Below, piece by piece: positions 1 through 8,320 of a stretch of DNA of 54,277 bases. The stretch spans positions 1-54,277 of the forward strand of contig NZ_FOOF01000026.1 of assembly GCF_900113115.1 (NCBI RefSeq), given 5' to 3'. The stretch's first letter is position 1, and the number at the start of each line of letters is the position of its first letter. A program made the position numbers and the translations under genes. This DNA comes from Duganella sp. CF458 (GTDB lineage Bacteria; Pseudomonadota; Gammaproteobacteria; Burkholderiales; Burkholderiaceae_D). The notes beneath the pieces were generated by a model. That model ran no database searches. It had not been told where the DNA came from and saw only the letters and a list, made by a program, of their open reading frames with translations.

Positions 1-83
1 TTCCCATCCCGAACAGGACCGTGAAACGACTTTGCGCCGATGATAGTGCTGCAACCAGTGTGAAAGTAGGTTATCGTCAGGCT
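1..83 (+). rRNA. rrf: 5S ribosomal RNA, 3' part (gene starts before the window)
   Basis: The first ~83 bases match the distal two thirds of a betaproteobacterial 5S rRNA: the conserved loop with cccatcccgaac near the start, then gaaac, and the closing strand gtaggttatcgtcaggct. The 5' part lies outside the window, so this is the end of an rRNA operon. A strong intrinsic terminator follows within ten bases. The exact 3' end is estimated. Confidence 0.93.
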
Positions 84-91
84 CTTATTAG

Positions 92-125
92 AAAAGCCCG
101 CTAGGCATCTGCCAGCGGGCTTTTT
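92..125 (+). terminator. rRNA operon intrinsic terminator
   Basis: An 11-bp perfect stem (aaaagcccgct at 92-102 with agcgggctttt at 114-124) has an 11-nt loop and runs into a T tract. It sits directly after the 5S end, where an rrn operon terminator is expected. Confidence 0.9.
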
Positions 126-183
126 GCATTGTTAAGTTGCATTCGAGACAAGCAATAGAAATATGTCTCAATTTGTAGAAATT

Positions 184-212
184 TTGACTCAGCCTTCATA
201 CCCCGATAGTGT
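184..212 (+). promoter_or_regulatory. possible promoter of the M4 protease gene
   Basis: TTGACT at 184-189 is a good -35 match. A weak -10 (tagtgt, 207-212) follows at 17 bases. This AT-richer stretch between the rRNA terminator and the protease gene must hold its promoter, but the -10 is poor, so the exact site is uncertain. Confidence 0.3.
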
Positions 213-259
213 TACCTTCCCTATAACACCCCACCTCATCGGGACATTTGGAGACAGAA

Positions 260-1975
260 ATGGAATTTCGCAAAAGCTTGATCGCAGCCGCGATCGCCAT
301 GGTTGCTGCAAACGCCAGCGCCGCCCCAAACATGATGGCCAGCCCAGTTGCGTTCTCCGCACAGGAGAAAACTCGCCTGGTATCCACCCTGAACGGTGAG
401 CGGGGCAAATATGGCCTGGATACCGACCACGGCTACGCCATCGCCAGCCAGCACCCGGGCGAACATGGCAAGGCGATCAGCCGCGTGAACCACACCTACA
501 AAGGCGTGCGTATTTTTGAATCCGAATCCGTGGTAGTCACCGACCAGGGCGGCAATATCGTGAGTGAATCGGTCGGCGAACGCCGCCAGGGCCTGTCGGG
601 CAAGCGCTTCAATGTGAAGCCAGCCATTAGCGGCAAGGAGGCGATTGCCAAGGCGCGCCGCAGCATGCTTGCTGCCGGCACCGAAATCGACCCGCCATCG
701 GCCGAACTGGTCATCTTCCCGATTGTGAAGACCGTGCGTGCCGCCGGCGCCGAAAACAAGGCTGAGGCAGACCTGAATGCCGTTGACGTGCAGGACGTCG
801 TGTCCGGTCATGAACTGGCCTACGTGGTGAAGACCCGCCACCATGGCGCCTTCTACGACACCATTGTCAGCGCACGCGACGGCCGCATCCTCGACCAGTG
901 GAGCGCGATGCAAAACGTGGTCGGCACCGGCCATAGCCAATACAACGGCGATGTGCCAATCAATACCACCTTGTCCGGCGGCGTGTACAAGATGATCGAC
1001 GGCAGTCGCGGCACCGGCGGTACCTTCGGCGCCATGGCGATCACTAATGCCAACCACGGCACCAGTGCCGGCGCGGTATACACCAATGCCACCAATGTCT
1101 GGGGCGACGGCAAGCAGTACATCGCCGGCGGCAGCACTACCAATGCCAACGGCCAGACCGCTGCGGTGAATGCACTGTGGGGCCTGATGAACACCTACGA
1201 CATGCATAAGAACGTGTTGAACTGGTCTTCGCTCGACGGTAACAACACTGCGACTTACATCGCCGTGCACGTCAACACTGCCTACGACAACGCTTACTAC
1301 TCGGATGGCTGCAAGTGCATGTTCATCGGCGATGGCGGCAGTTACTTCAACAACCTTGGTTCGATTGATGTGATTGGTCACGAAATGGGGCACGGCATCA
1401 CCGCCGCCACGTCGAACCTGACCTACCGGGCTGAATCCGGCGGCCTGAATGAGTCTTCGTCCGACATCGCGGGTGAAGCAGTGGAAGCCTACGCACGCGC
1501 CGGCGGCACCGGCACTTCGCTGCCTGTTCCATCGGGCAACGACTGGGTGATGGGCAAGGAAATTTCCAAGAACGGCCAGCCGCTGCGCTGGATGTACAAG
1601 CCAAGCAAGGATGGCAAGTCGCCGGACGCATGGAAGTCGACCATCAAGCGCCTGGACGTCCACTACAGCAGCGGCCCCAACAACCGCATGTTCTATTTCC
1701 TGGCGATGGGTTCCAGCGCAACCTCGGGTAGCGATTACTACTCGCAATATTTGACCAAGTTGCCGAAGAACATGACCGGCATTGGCATCGACAAGGCTTA
1801 CCGTATCTGGTTCCGCGCGAATACCACCAAGTTCACGTCGTCCACCAATTATGCAGATGCTCGTTTGAAAGTGCTGGCAGCAGCGCAGGAACTATACGGC
1901 GCCAATAGCGCCGAGGCGAAAGCAGTCCAGCGCGCCTATGCTGCCATTAACGTGGGTGCCGACGTAGCAGAATAA
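260..1975 (+). CDS. secreted M4 family (thermolysin-like) zinc metalloprotease
   Basis: Predicted 571-residue extracellular neutral protease. A signal peptide with a basic start and alanine-rich core ends near ANASA (residue ~21). An FTP/PepSY-type propeptide covers roughly residues 25-200; in this family it acts as chaperone and inhibitor and is removed on maturation. The zinc site is HEMGH at residues 374-378, with the third ligand E398 in GGLNESSSD, the M4 signature. The start is taken at ATG 260 because GGAG lies 7 bases upstream; an in-frame TTG at 248 would overlap that ribosome site. The gene is monocistronic: rRNA terminator before it, its own terminator after it. No C-terminal PPC or P/homB domain is evident. 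Family assignment is firm; the substrate is unknown. Confidence 0.93.
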   Translation: MEFRKSLIAAAIAMVAANASAAPNMMASPVAFSAQEKTRLVSTLNGERGKYGLDTDHGYAIASQHPGEHGKAISRVNHTYKGVRIFESESVVVTDQGGNIVSESVGERRQGLSGKRFNVKPAISGKEAIAKARRSMLAAGTEIDPPSAELVIFPIVKTVRAAGAENKAEADLNAVDVQDVVSGHELAYVVKTRHHGAFYDTIVSARDGRILDQWSAMQNVVGTGHSQYNGDVPINTTLSGGVYKMIDGSRGTGGTFGAMAITNANHGTSAGAVYTNATNVWGDGKQYIAGGSTTNANGQTAAVNALWGLMNTYDMHKNVLNWSSLDGNNTATYIAVHVNTAYDNAYYSDGCKCMFIGDGGSYFNNLGSIDVIGHEMGHGITAATSNLTYRAESGGLNESSSDIAGEAVEAYARAGGTGTSLPVPSGNDWVMGKEISKNGQPLRWMYKPSKDGKSPDAWKSTIKRLDVHYSSGPNNRMFYFLAMGSSATSGSDYYSQYLTKLPKNMTGIGIDKAYRIWFRANTTKFTSSTNYADARLKVLAAAQELYGANSAEAKAVQRAYAAINVGADVAE

Positions 1976-1995
1976 GCCGCGCAGCAACGCACAGG

Positions 1996-2025
1996 AACCG
2001 CCGGGGCAACCTGGCGGTTTTTTTT
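1996..2025 (+). terminator. intrinsic terminator after the M4 protease
   Basis: aaccgcc (1996-2002) pairs with ggcggtt (2013-2019) around a short loop and runs into eight T residues. It lies 20 bases after the protease stop codon. Confidence 0.88.
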
Positions 2026-2072
2026 GTGCATCGTGACAATGTGTGATTGTGCATCGGCCAGTTGTTGGCAAA

Positions 2073-2963
2073 ATGCAAGTCATGAATGGTATCTTTACCG
2101 CGCAGCTCGGGTACGCCATGGCTGCCTTGTACGTGCTGCTGGGTGTTGTCTCAACAGGGGTGGGGTTGGCACTTGGCTCGCGTACCAGCCAGTTGCGCGA
2201 CCAGGTGAATGCCTGGTGGTTCATCTTTCCCATTGTTAGCTGCGGCCTGATCCTGTATCCGGTCGGAGCGCCCTTGCTGGCACTCGTCATTTGCGGCTTG
2301 GCTGCGCGCGAACTTGCGCCTTATTGCGGAGCGGCGTCCGGCCGCTTCCTTGGCGTCGCCATCGCCAGCCTGCTGGCAGCGGTGTGCGCCGGCACGTTCG
2401 CACCTTCTTCCTTGCCTGCAGCGTTTGCGTTGGCCAGTCTCGCTGCTGCGGCATATCTCTGGCGTTCGCGCGAGCCGGGCGCCTTGCCTTGGCTTCTATT
2501 TGCGCTGACTTGCTTCGGCATCAGTTTCGTGCCTGCCTTTGTACACCTGCCTTTCGGGCCGAAGGGGAACCTGTCCTGGCTGTTTTACCTGTTCATCGTG
2601 ACAGCATTGAACGACATCGCCCAGTTCACCAGCGGCAAACTTTTCGGTAAGCAGAAAATCGTCCCGCAGATTAGCCCGCAAAAAACCTGGCAAGGTTTGC
2701 TGGGCGGCGTCGTGGTTTCCACCCTGCTGTCGCTTGTCTTGGGCGCTTATTTTGGACTGGGCCAGCCAGCCTGGCTGGCGGCAATCGCGGTGCTGCTTTC
2801 GGTTGGCGGCTTTGCCGGCGACGTGATGTTCTCCGCGGCGAAGCGCAAGCTCGGCATCAAAGACTTTTCAAACCTGATACCGGGCCACGGCGGCATGCTT
2901 GACCGCGCCGACAGCCTGGTGGTTACGGCTCCCTTGCTTTACCTGTTGCTCATTTATCGATAA
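2073..2963 (+). CDS. ynbB: CdsA-like phosphatidate cytidylyltransferase (YnbB-like)
   Basis: Integral membrane protein of about 296 residues with multiple hydrophobic segments. The C-terminal CDP-diglyceride synthase signature is clear: GDVMFSAAKRKLGIKD, then IPGHGGMLDRADS. The family makes CDP-diacylglycerol from CTP and phosphatidic acid at the inner membrane. Length and gene neighbours match E. coli ynbB (298 aa) rather than housekeeping cdsA, so it probably feeds the CDP-alcohol transferase encoded at 4715-5332. Start codons at 2043 (GTG), 2073 and 2082 (ATG) are all possible, none with a good ribosome site; 2073 is a compromise. The next gene begins 10 bases after the stop, so the two are probably co-transcribed. 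Activity is inferred from motifs. Confidence 0.88.
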   Translation: MQVMNGIFTAQLGYAMAALYVLLGVVSTGVGLALGSRTSQLRDQVNAWWFIFPIVSCGLILYPVGAPLLALVICGLAARELAPYCGAASGRFLGVAIASLLAAVCAGTFAPSSLPAAFALASLAAAAYLWRSREPGALPWLLFALTCFGISFVPAFVHLPFGPKGNLSWLFYLFIVTALNDIAQFTSGKLFGKQKIVPQISPQKTWQGLLGGVVVSTLLSLVLGAYFGLGQPAWLAAIAVLLSVGGFAGDVMFSAAKRKLGIKDFSNLIPGHGGMLDRADSLVVTAPLLYLLLIYR

Positions 2964-2973
2964 GGAAAAAAGA

Positions 2974-4764
2974 ATGAAGATTGAACGAGGCCTCGCCTGG
3001 AGCGAGACCCAGTCCGGATTTGAGGCGGCCGACGGCACGCGCCTGTTCTACCGGAGCTGGATGCCGCTGGCGCCACGCAGTGGCGCGCCGCGCGCGTTGG
3101 TCTTCCTGCATCGCGGGCATGAACATTCTGGCCGTATCGGTACGCTGGTCGAGCAGTTCGGCTTCCATGGCGATTGGGCTTTCGCTTACGACGCGCGTGG
3201 GCACGGATACTCGCCAGGCGAACGCGGTTCGGCGCCGAGCTTCGCCACCATGGTTGACGACCTCGATACCTTCGTACGCCATATCTGCAGCAAGCATGGC
3301 ATTGCCGTCGAGGACGTGCTGGTGGTGGCCAACAGTGTTGGCGCTGTGGTGGCGGCAACCTGGCTGCACGATTATGCGCCGCGCGTACGCGGACTGGTGA
3401 TGGCTGCTGCGGCCTTTGCGATCAAGCTGTATGTGCCGCTGGCAAAGCCGGGCCTGCGCTTCGCGCGGCGCTTCAAACCGGAACTGTTCGTGACCAGCTA
3501 TATCCGTTCCACCATGCTGACGCATTCGGCGGAGCAGGCGCGGGCCTACGATGAGGATCCGTTGATCGCCAAGAGCATTTCGGCGCAGATCCTGCTGGAA
3601 CTTGCCGATACTGCGCAGCGCATCGTGCATGATGCCGCCGCCATCGACACGCCGGTTCTCATGCTTTCCGCCGACCAGGACTATGTCGTGCACGAAGCGC
3701 CGCAGAAGCTGTTCTTTGATCGCCTGTCGTCGTCATTGAAGCGCTATGTCAGGCTGCAGCGCTGCCGTCATGCCATCTTCTACGAGGAAGACACTTCCGT
3801 TGCGATGCAGGCGAGCCGCAGCTTTATCGAGGAATGCTTCGCGACACGGCCGGCGTCACCAGTGCGCTTCGCGGCTGCCGATAGGGAAGGACAGGGCGCC
3901 CGGCATTACGCAGCGCTGCTGAACAACCAGACCGGCAACGCGCTCACGCGAGCCTGGTTCGGATTGCAGCGGAATATGCTGAAGGTCATGGGGCCGCTGA
4001 GCGATGGCATGAAGATCGGCCTGCGCCACGGCTTTGATTCGGGCGAGTCGCTGGACTATGTCTATCGCAACCAGGCGGGCGGCAAGCTTGGCTTCGGCGG
4101 CATGATGGACCGTGGCTACCTGGACGCGGTGGGCTGGCGCGGCATCCGCCTGCGCAAGGTGCAGATGCAACAGATGCTGGCGCAGCAGATCGCAGCGCAC
4201 GCAGGACCGGGGCCGGTTCGCATCCTTGATATCGCTGCGGGTTCCGCACGCTATGTGCTGGAGACCATCAAGCGCTTCCAGGACCGCGAAATCGAGGTCA
4301 CGCTATGCGACTATGAGCAGCACAACCTGGAGCAGGCCAGGAAGCTGGCGGAAAAGCTGCAGATCAGCGCCCGCATCGAATATTGCCGCCGGGATGCCTT
4401 CAGCGCTGACAGCTACCAGGGGCAGGAAGGACGCTACGACATCGCCGTGGTGTCCGGCCTGTATGAACTGTTCAGCGACAACTCGCTGGTCCTGCAATCG
4501 CTGCGCGGCGTTGCGGCCAGCCTGCGCGAAGGGGGAAGCTTGCTTTACACCGGCCAGCCATGGCATCCGCAACTGGATATGATCGCCTATACGCTGACCA
4601 ACCATCGCGGCGAGCCATGGCGCATGCGCCCGCGCGCACAAGCCGAGATGGATGGCCTGGTCACCTTGGCCGGTTGCCGCAAGCTCCGGACCATGATCGG
4701 GCTGGAAGGGATCTTTACTGTTTCACTTGCGCAGAAATCCGCAGTGCCTGACGAAGGCGATTAA
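2974..4764 (+). CDS. ynbC: fused alpha/beta hydrolase and SAM-dependent methyltransferase (YnbC-like)
   Basis: 596 residues in two domains. The N-terminal ~300 residues form a monoglyceride-lipase-like alpha/beta hydrolase: HRGHEHSGR near the oxyanion region, YDARGHGYSPGERG, and nucleophile S121 in ANSVGAV. The C-terminal domain (~360-596) is a class I methyltransferase with SAM motif I at about 417-427 (ILDIAAGSARY). E. coli YnbC (585 aa) has the same two-domain plan. The pairing suggests deacylation plus methylation of a lipid or lipid head group; the substrate is unknown. Start at ATG 2974 is supported by AAGGA upstream. The last 50 bases overlap the 3' end of the convergent ynbA-like gene. 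Confidence 0.88.
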   Translation: MKIERGLAWSETQSGFEAADGTRLFYRSWMPLAPRSGAPRALVFLHRGHEHSGRIGTLVEQFGFHGDWAFAYDARGHGYSPGERGSAPSFATMVDDLDTFVRHICSKHGIAVEDVLVVANSVGAVVAATWLHDYAPRVRGLVMAAAAFAIKLYVPLAKPGLRFARRFKPELFVTSYIRSTMLTHSAEQARAYDEDPLIAKSISAQILLELADTAQRIVHDAAAIDTPVLMLSADQDYVVHEAPQKLFFDRLSSSLKRYVRLQRCRHAIFYEEDTSVAMQASRSFIEECFATRPASPVRFAAADREGQGARHYAALLNNQTGNALTRAWFGLQRNMLKVMGPLSDGMKIGLRHGFDSGESLDYVYRNQAGGKLGFGGMMDRGYLDAVGWRGIRLRKVQMQQMLAQQIAAHAGPGPVRILDIAAGSARYVLETIKRFQDREIEVTLCDYEQHNLEQARKLAEKLQISARIEYCRRDAFSADSYQGQEGRYDIAVVSGLYELFSDNSLVLQSLRGVAASLREGGSLLYTGQPWHPQLDMIAYTLTNHRGEPWRMRPRAQAEMDGLVTLAGCRKLRTMIGLEGIFTVSLAQKSAVPDEGD

Positions 4765-5332
4765 ACACCGTCACCAGCGACAGCAGCAGGACCACGGTAA
4801 GCAGGGCGTTGTGCCAGACCGGTGCCACGCCCGCCCACACCAGCAATCCAAGCAGGCCGAAGGCGAAGGCGCGATCGCTCTTGCCCATCGGGCCATCGAA
4901 GCGGCGCGCCACGCCGATGCTGCTGGCCAGCACGCCGGCAAATTCGGCCAGCAGGGCAAACAGCACCACCAGCACCAGCAGGTGCGGCGAGATGCCAGCC
5001 AGCAGGGCTACCGGCAGATAGAGCGCCGCATCGGAAACCTGGTCGCACAATTCGTTCAGCAAGGCTCCCATTGCGGTCTTGTTGCCGGTTGCATTTGCCA
5101 GCATGCCGTCGATGGCGTTCAAGGCCATGCGCAGCAGCAGGAAGAAGGGCAGGCCCAGCCACAGGCCAAGGCATTGCGGGGCTAGGGCCAATGCCGCGCC
5201 ATAGCCCACAGAGAGCATCATCGCGGCCAGCGTCACCTGGTTCGGGGTGATGCCGAGCCGCGTGAGCAGGCTGAGGAAGGGGTTCAGCAATCGCTGGAAG
5301 CGAGGCTTAAGCTGGTAGATGGAGATGCTCAT
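4715..5332 (-). CDS. ynbA: CDP-alcohol phosphatidyltransferase family membrane protein (YnbA-like)
   Basis: 205-residue polytopic membrane protein. The CDP-alcohol transferase motif can be traced but is altered: NAIDGMLAN (72-80) then GALLNELCD (89-97). Compared with DxxDGxxAR...GxxxDxxxD, the first Asp is N72, Arg is N80 and the third Asp is N93; D75, G76, G89 and D97 are kept. The family transfers a phosphatidyl group from CDP-diacylglycerol to an alcohol, using metal-binding Asp residues, so the acceptor or activity may differ here. ATG 5332 overlaps the ynbD-like stop in an ATGA, which fixes the start and implies translational coupling. E. coli YnbA is about the same length. Confidence 0.85.
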   Translation of the reverse strand: MSISIYQLKPRFQRLLNPFLSLLTRLGITPNQVTLAAMMLSVGYGAALALAPQCLGLWLGLPFFLLLRMALNAIDGMLANATGNKTAMGALLNELCDQVSDAALYLPVALLAGISPHLLVLVVLFALLAEFAGVLASSIGVARRFDGPMGKSDRAFAFGLLGLLVWAGVAPVWHNALLTVVLLLSLVTVFNRLRQALRISAQVKQ

Positions 5333-6489
5333 GACGTGCAAGAGTTAAGATAGATGCGGGCGATGAAAATACTGCGGCTATAGCCCATCGCGCAATGCAG
5401 GTAGACGGGACGACCCTGCCGGCGCTCCGTGGCGACAGCCGCAAGGATAGTACGGACCTGCGCGCGGGTCGGCGCCTGCAGGTCCAGTAAAGGAAGGTGG
5501 CGGTAATGGCCGCGGCGCAGCGATTCGGTTTCGCTGAGTTCTGCGCTCAGATCGATGATGCTGCAGCCTGGAGGCAGTTGCCGCGCTTCGCTGGCGCTCA
5601 GGCGGCGGCCAACCCACAGGCCTTCGGCTGCTTGTGCGAACGGCGGCTTGTTGCGATGGCGCCAGCGCACCAGCATCCACGTTGCGGTGTAGCCAAAGAG
5701 GTAGGGCCAGAACAGCAGCCATATCCAGGCTGGATGCCGGCCTTCTTTCTTACGCAGGAAGGCCGCGTTGCGGCGGGCGTACGCCAAGGCTACCAGCAGC
5801 AGGCTGGCCGCGAGGTAGAGCCAGGGCCATACGGGAGCGGACAGGCTCGCCGCGAGCAGCGCCAATCCGGTCATGATGGCGTAGTAGAACGAAACGCTGT
5901 GGCGGGCGGTGGTGCCGGGACGCACCGCGTAGCAGGCGACAGCGGCCAGCGCAATACCGCCTGCGATATCGGCGATGGCATGTTGCCAGGTCAGCAGCGT
6001 GCTGGCGCCCACCAGCAGCAGCCAGCATGCCAACGTAACCTTCCAGGCGCGGCCCGCAATGGTTGGCCGCAGCGCGAGCCACAGCAGGATGCAGTAGGTG
6101 ATGTGCAGCGAAGGGAACTGGTTGTACGGGCGATCCGAGGCGTCAAGCATGCCATAGGCCAATTGGAGGAAGCTGTGGTCGGGCACGGCCCTGCCGGCTG
6201 GGAAGCGCGCGGGAAAAACGGCAAACACCAGGCCGGCGGCGACGGTGCAGAACATCAGGCGGCGGCTGTACACGCGAAGCGCATCTCCCTTGCGCACCTT
6301 GAAGAAGGCCCATGCCAGCAAGGGACCGGAACTGCCATAGGGAATGATCATCCACGGCAGGAACGGGATGGACTGCTCGAACGGAAGCGCCAGCGTACGC
6401 TGGACCTGCGCCGTTTCGGCAGCATGGTTCGTGAGCGTGTAGCAAAGCCCGAACAAGAGGGCGTTGATGATCAGGTGCAGGAGTTGCAT
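5329..6489 (-). CDS. ynbD: PAP2 lipid phosphatase fused to a dual-specificity phosphatase (YnbD-like)
   Basis: 386-residue membrane protein. The PAP2 (type 2 phosphatidic acid phosphatase) core is seen as RP at 120-121, PSLH at 126-129 and WQH...D at 169-174, within a set of transmembrane helices. The C-terminal cytosolic part ends in a tyrosine/dual-specificity phosphatase P-loop, HCAMGYSR at 365-372 (nucleophile C366, R372). Only 14 residues follow the P-loop, which is short for that fold. Architecture matches E. coli YnbD (430 aa). It likely removes phosphate from a lipid intermediate, while the P-loop domain could act on a phospho-head group. Its start lies only 10 bases from the divergent patatin-like gene. 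Confidence 0.87.
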   Translation of the reverse strand: MQLLHLIINALLFGLCYTLTNHAAETAQVQRTLALPFEQSIPFLPWMIIPYGSSGPLLAWAFFKVRKGDALRVYSRRLMFCTVAAGLVFAVFPARFPAGRAVPDHSFLQLAYGMLDASDRPYNQFPSLHITYCILLWLALRPTIAGRAWKVTLACWLLLVGASTLLTWQHAIADIAGGIALAAVACYAVRPGTTARHSVSFYYAIMTGLALLAASLSAPVWPWLYLAASLLLVALAYARRNAAFLRKKEGRHPAWIWLLFWPYLFGYTATWMLVRWRHRNKPPFAQAAEGLWVGRRLSASEARQLPPGCSIIDLSAELSETESLRRGHYRHLPLLDLQAPTRAQVRTILAAVATERRQGRPVYLHCAMGYSRSIFIARIYLNSCTS

Positions 6490-6499
6490 TCATGGCATT

Positions 6500-7588
6500 A
6501 TGTCACGCGATATGAGTGAAGATCAAAAGTACCAGCGCTGCATGGTGATGGCGGGTGGAGGATTCCGCTTCGGCTATTACCTTGGCATGCACGCTGCGGC
6601 GGAAGACAGCGGCATGGCGCCCGATATCATCCTCGCCAGTTGCGGCGGTTCGCTGGCAGCGGCCATCATCCATGCCTTGCCGGATGCCGCGCAGCGCAAG
6701 CAATGGCTTGCCTCACAGGAGATGTACCGCTTCATGTGCGGCTTGCGCGCGGCGCCGCATGCGCGTCCGCTGCAGGTGCTGGGGGCGGCTTTGCTGCGCG
6801 GACTGTCGCGCGGGCGGGCCAAGCGCGTGCCGGACGTTTTCGACGACTTCATGTTCGAACTGCCGGGGGAATTGCCCTTGCCGGCCGCCGGGCAGCCGCA
6901 GATGTCGCTCGCCATTGTGGCAACCAGGCTGCTGTTCGGCCGCGAGCACACCGGCCAGGCGCGAGGCAGCCGCGCGCTGTTCGCGGAAGTCGTCTTCGGC
7001 CCGGAGCGCGCATGCAGCCTGCTGGAGGGATGGCAGGCACCGGCCAGTTCTCCCGCGTGGAGCTGCGGCGCTGTGGCGCCCGGCCTGCTGCTCGATAGCG
7101 CGATGCCGGTCGCCGATGCCGTGCGCAGCTCGATCACCGACATGCTGTACTTCCCCTGCCATGCCCACGCAGGCGAACACTATATGGGCGGCGTGATCGA
7201 CCTGTTCCCGATCGAGATTGCGCATGGCCTGGCAAGGCACGTGACGATGGAGGCCAAGCCGCCGTTCGGGCAAATGCTGGCGATCCCGGCACTGCGCAAG
7301 GTGTTCGGCATCGACGGCAACGCGCGGCTGAAGCACGTGCATGCGCAGCACGCCGATGCCTGGGTAGACACCAGCGATATTTCCAGCGCCCTGCGCGGCA
7401 GCGGCATGCAAAAGCGCATTGACTGGCTGGGCAACCGGATCAGGCTCGAGATGCCAGCCCGCCTTGCGGAATATGCGAAGGACGTGGAAGCGCAATGGCA
7501 GTACGGCTACCGGCGCGGCATCGAAGCGTATGCCAGTCCCGGCCTGCGCCTGCGGCACGCCACCCGATTCAACAGGGGAAGCACATGA
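6500..7588 (+). CDS. patatin-like protein with a non-canonical active site
   Basis: 362-residue soluble protein. The N-terminal patatin oxyanion loop is recognisable (AGGGFRFGYYLG, 18-29), followed at the expected distance by the nucleophile-elbow region ASCGGSLAA (46-54). Aligned to the usual GxSxG, the nucleophile position falls on C48 rather than Ser. The usual catalytic DG[GA] is MGG at 229-231, so Asp is absent. It is therefore a divergent patatin: a pseudo-enzyme, a Cys-dependent acyl hydrolase/transferase, or one using nearby S47 or S51. ATG 6500 or ATG 6512 could start it; neither has a clear ribosome site. Its stop overlaps the SDR start (ATGA), so the two are coupled, and it forms part of the lipid locus. 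Confidence 0.72.
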   Translation: MSRDMSEDQKYQRCMVMAGGGFRFGYYLGMHAAAEDSGMAPDIILASCGGSLAAAIIHALPDAAQRKQWLASQEMYRFMCGLRAAPHARPLQVLGAALLRGLSRGRAKRVPDVFDDFMFELPGELPLPAAGQPQMSLAIVATRLLFGREHTGQARGSRALFAEVVFGPERACSLLEGWQAPASSPAWSCGAVAPGLLLDSAMPVADAVRSSITDMLYFPCHAHAGEHYMGGVIDLFPIEIAHGLARHVTMEAKPPFGQMLAIPALRKVFGIDGNARLKHVHAQHADAWVDTSDISSALRGSGMQKRIDWLGNRIRLEMPARLAEYAKDVEAQWQYGYRRGIEAYASPGLRLRHATRFNRGST

Positions 7589-8319
7589 GGGTGATGATCA
7601 TCGGCGGTACCAGCGGCATCGGGCTGGCCCTGGCAATGCATTACGCGCAGCAGGGGGCCGAGCTGGCGCTATGCGGACGCGATCCTGCGCGGCTGGACGG
7701 ACACCCCATCACCGCGCAGGCAGGGTTGCGCCGCTACGGCTTCGACATCGGCGAGCGCCAGGCAGTGTTTGACGCTGTCAACGATTTTGCGGAAGAGGGC
7801 CTGGACCTGCTGGTGGTCACCGCCGGCCAGTATGCCGATGCCAATGCGCTGGCGCAGGACCCGATGCACAGCCTGCCGGTGGTGCGGACCAACGTGTCCG
7901 GCCTGTGCCATGCGTTTGATGCGGGCGCGCAGGCCATGCTGCGCAATGGGCGCGGCCAGATGGTGGTGGTGGCCTCGATGGCGGGACTGCTGCACGAGTA
8001 TCCGAATGGCTCGCTGTACAGCGCGAGCAAGCGCGCCGCGATTGCGATCAGTGATTCCTACCGCAAGGCGCTGGCGCCGCACGGGATCGGCGTGACTGTC
8101 GTGGTGCCGGGCTACGTCGATACGCAGAAGCTGAGGGATCTGAACGGGGGAAGTGCGCGGCGCAAGGCGTTCCTGCAGACCGAAGACGAGGCTGTGCGCC
8201 GCATTGTCCGCGCGATCGCGGAGCGGGATGCGCGCTGCATTTTCCCCTGGCAGCTACACGCCATGGTGCGTGTGTTCAACCTGCTGCCAAAGGGATTGCA
8301 ACGCTACCGCAAGAAGTGA
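7585..8319 (+). CDS. short-chain dehydrogenase/reductase (SDR)
   Basis: 244-residue classical SDR: nucleotide-binding GGTSGIG near residue 7, a serine in VASMAGLL, and the catalytic YSASK. Start ATG 7585 has a good ribosome site (aggggaa) and overlaps the upstream stop in ATGA. SDRs of this size reduce ketones or oxidise alcohols with NAD(P)H. In this operon a lipid or fatty-acyl-derived substrate (such as a ketone head group or 3-keto group) is likely but unproven. It ends one base before the convergent pagL-like gene. Confidence 0.88.
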   Translation: MRVMIIGGTSGIGLALAMHYAQQGAELALCGRDPARLDGHPITAQAGLRRYGFDIGERQAVFDAVNDFAEEGLDLLVVTAGQYADANALAQDPMHSLPVVRTNVSGLCHAFDAGAQAMLRNGRGQMVVVASMAGLLHEYPNGSLYSASKRAAIAISDSYRKALAPHGIGVTVVVPGYVDTQKLRDLNGGSARRKAFLQTEDEAVRRIVRAIAERDARCIFPWQLHAMVRVFNLLPKGLQRYRKK

Positions 8320-8320
8320 A

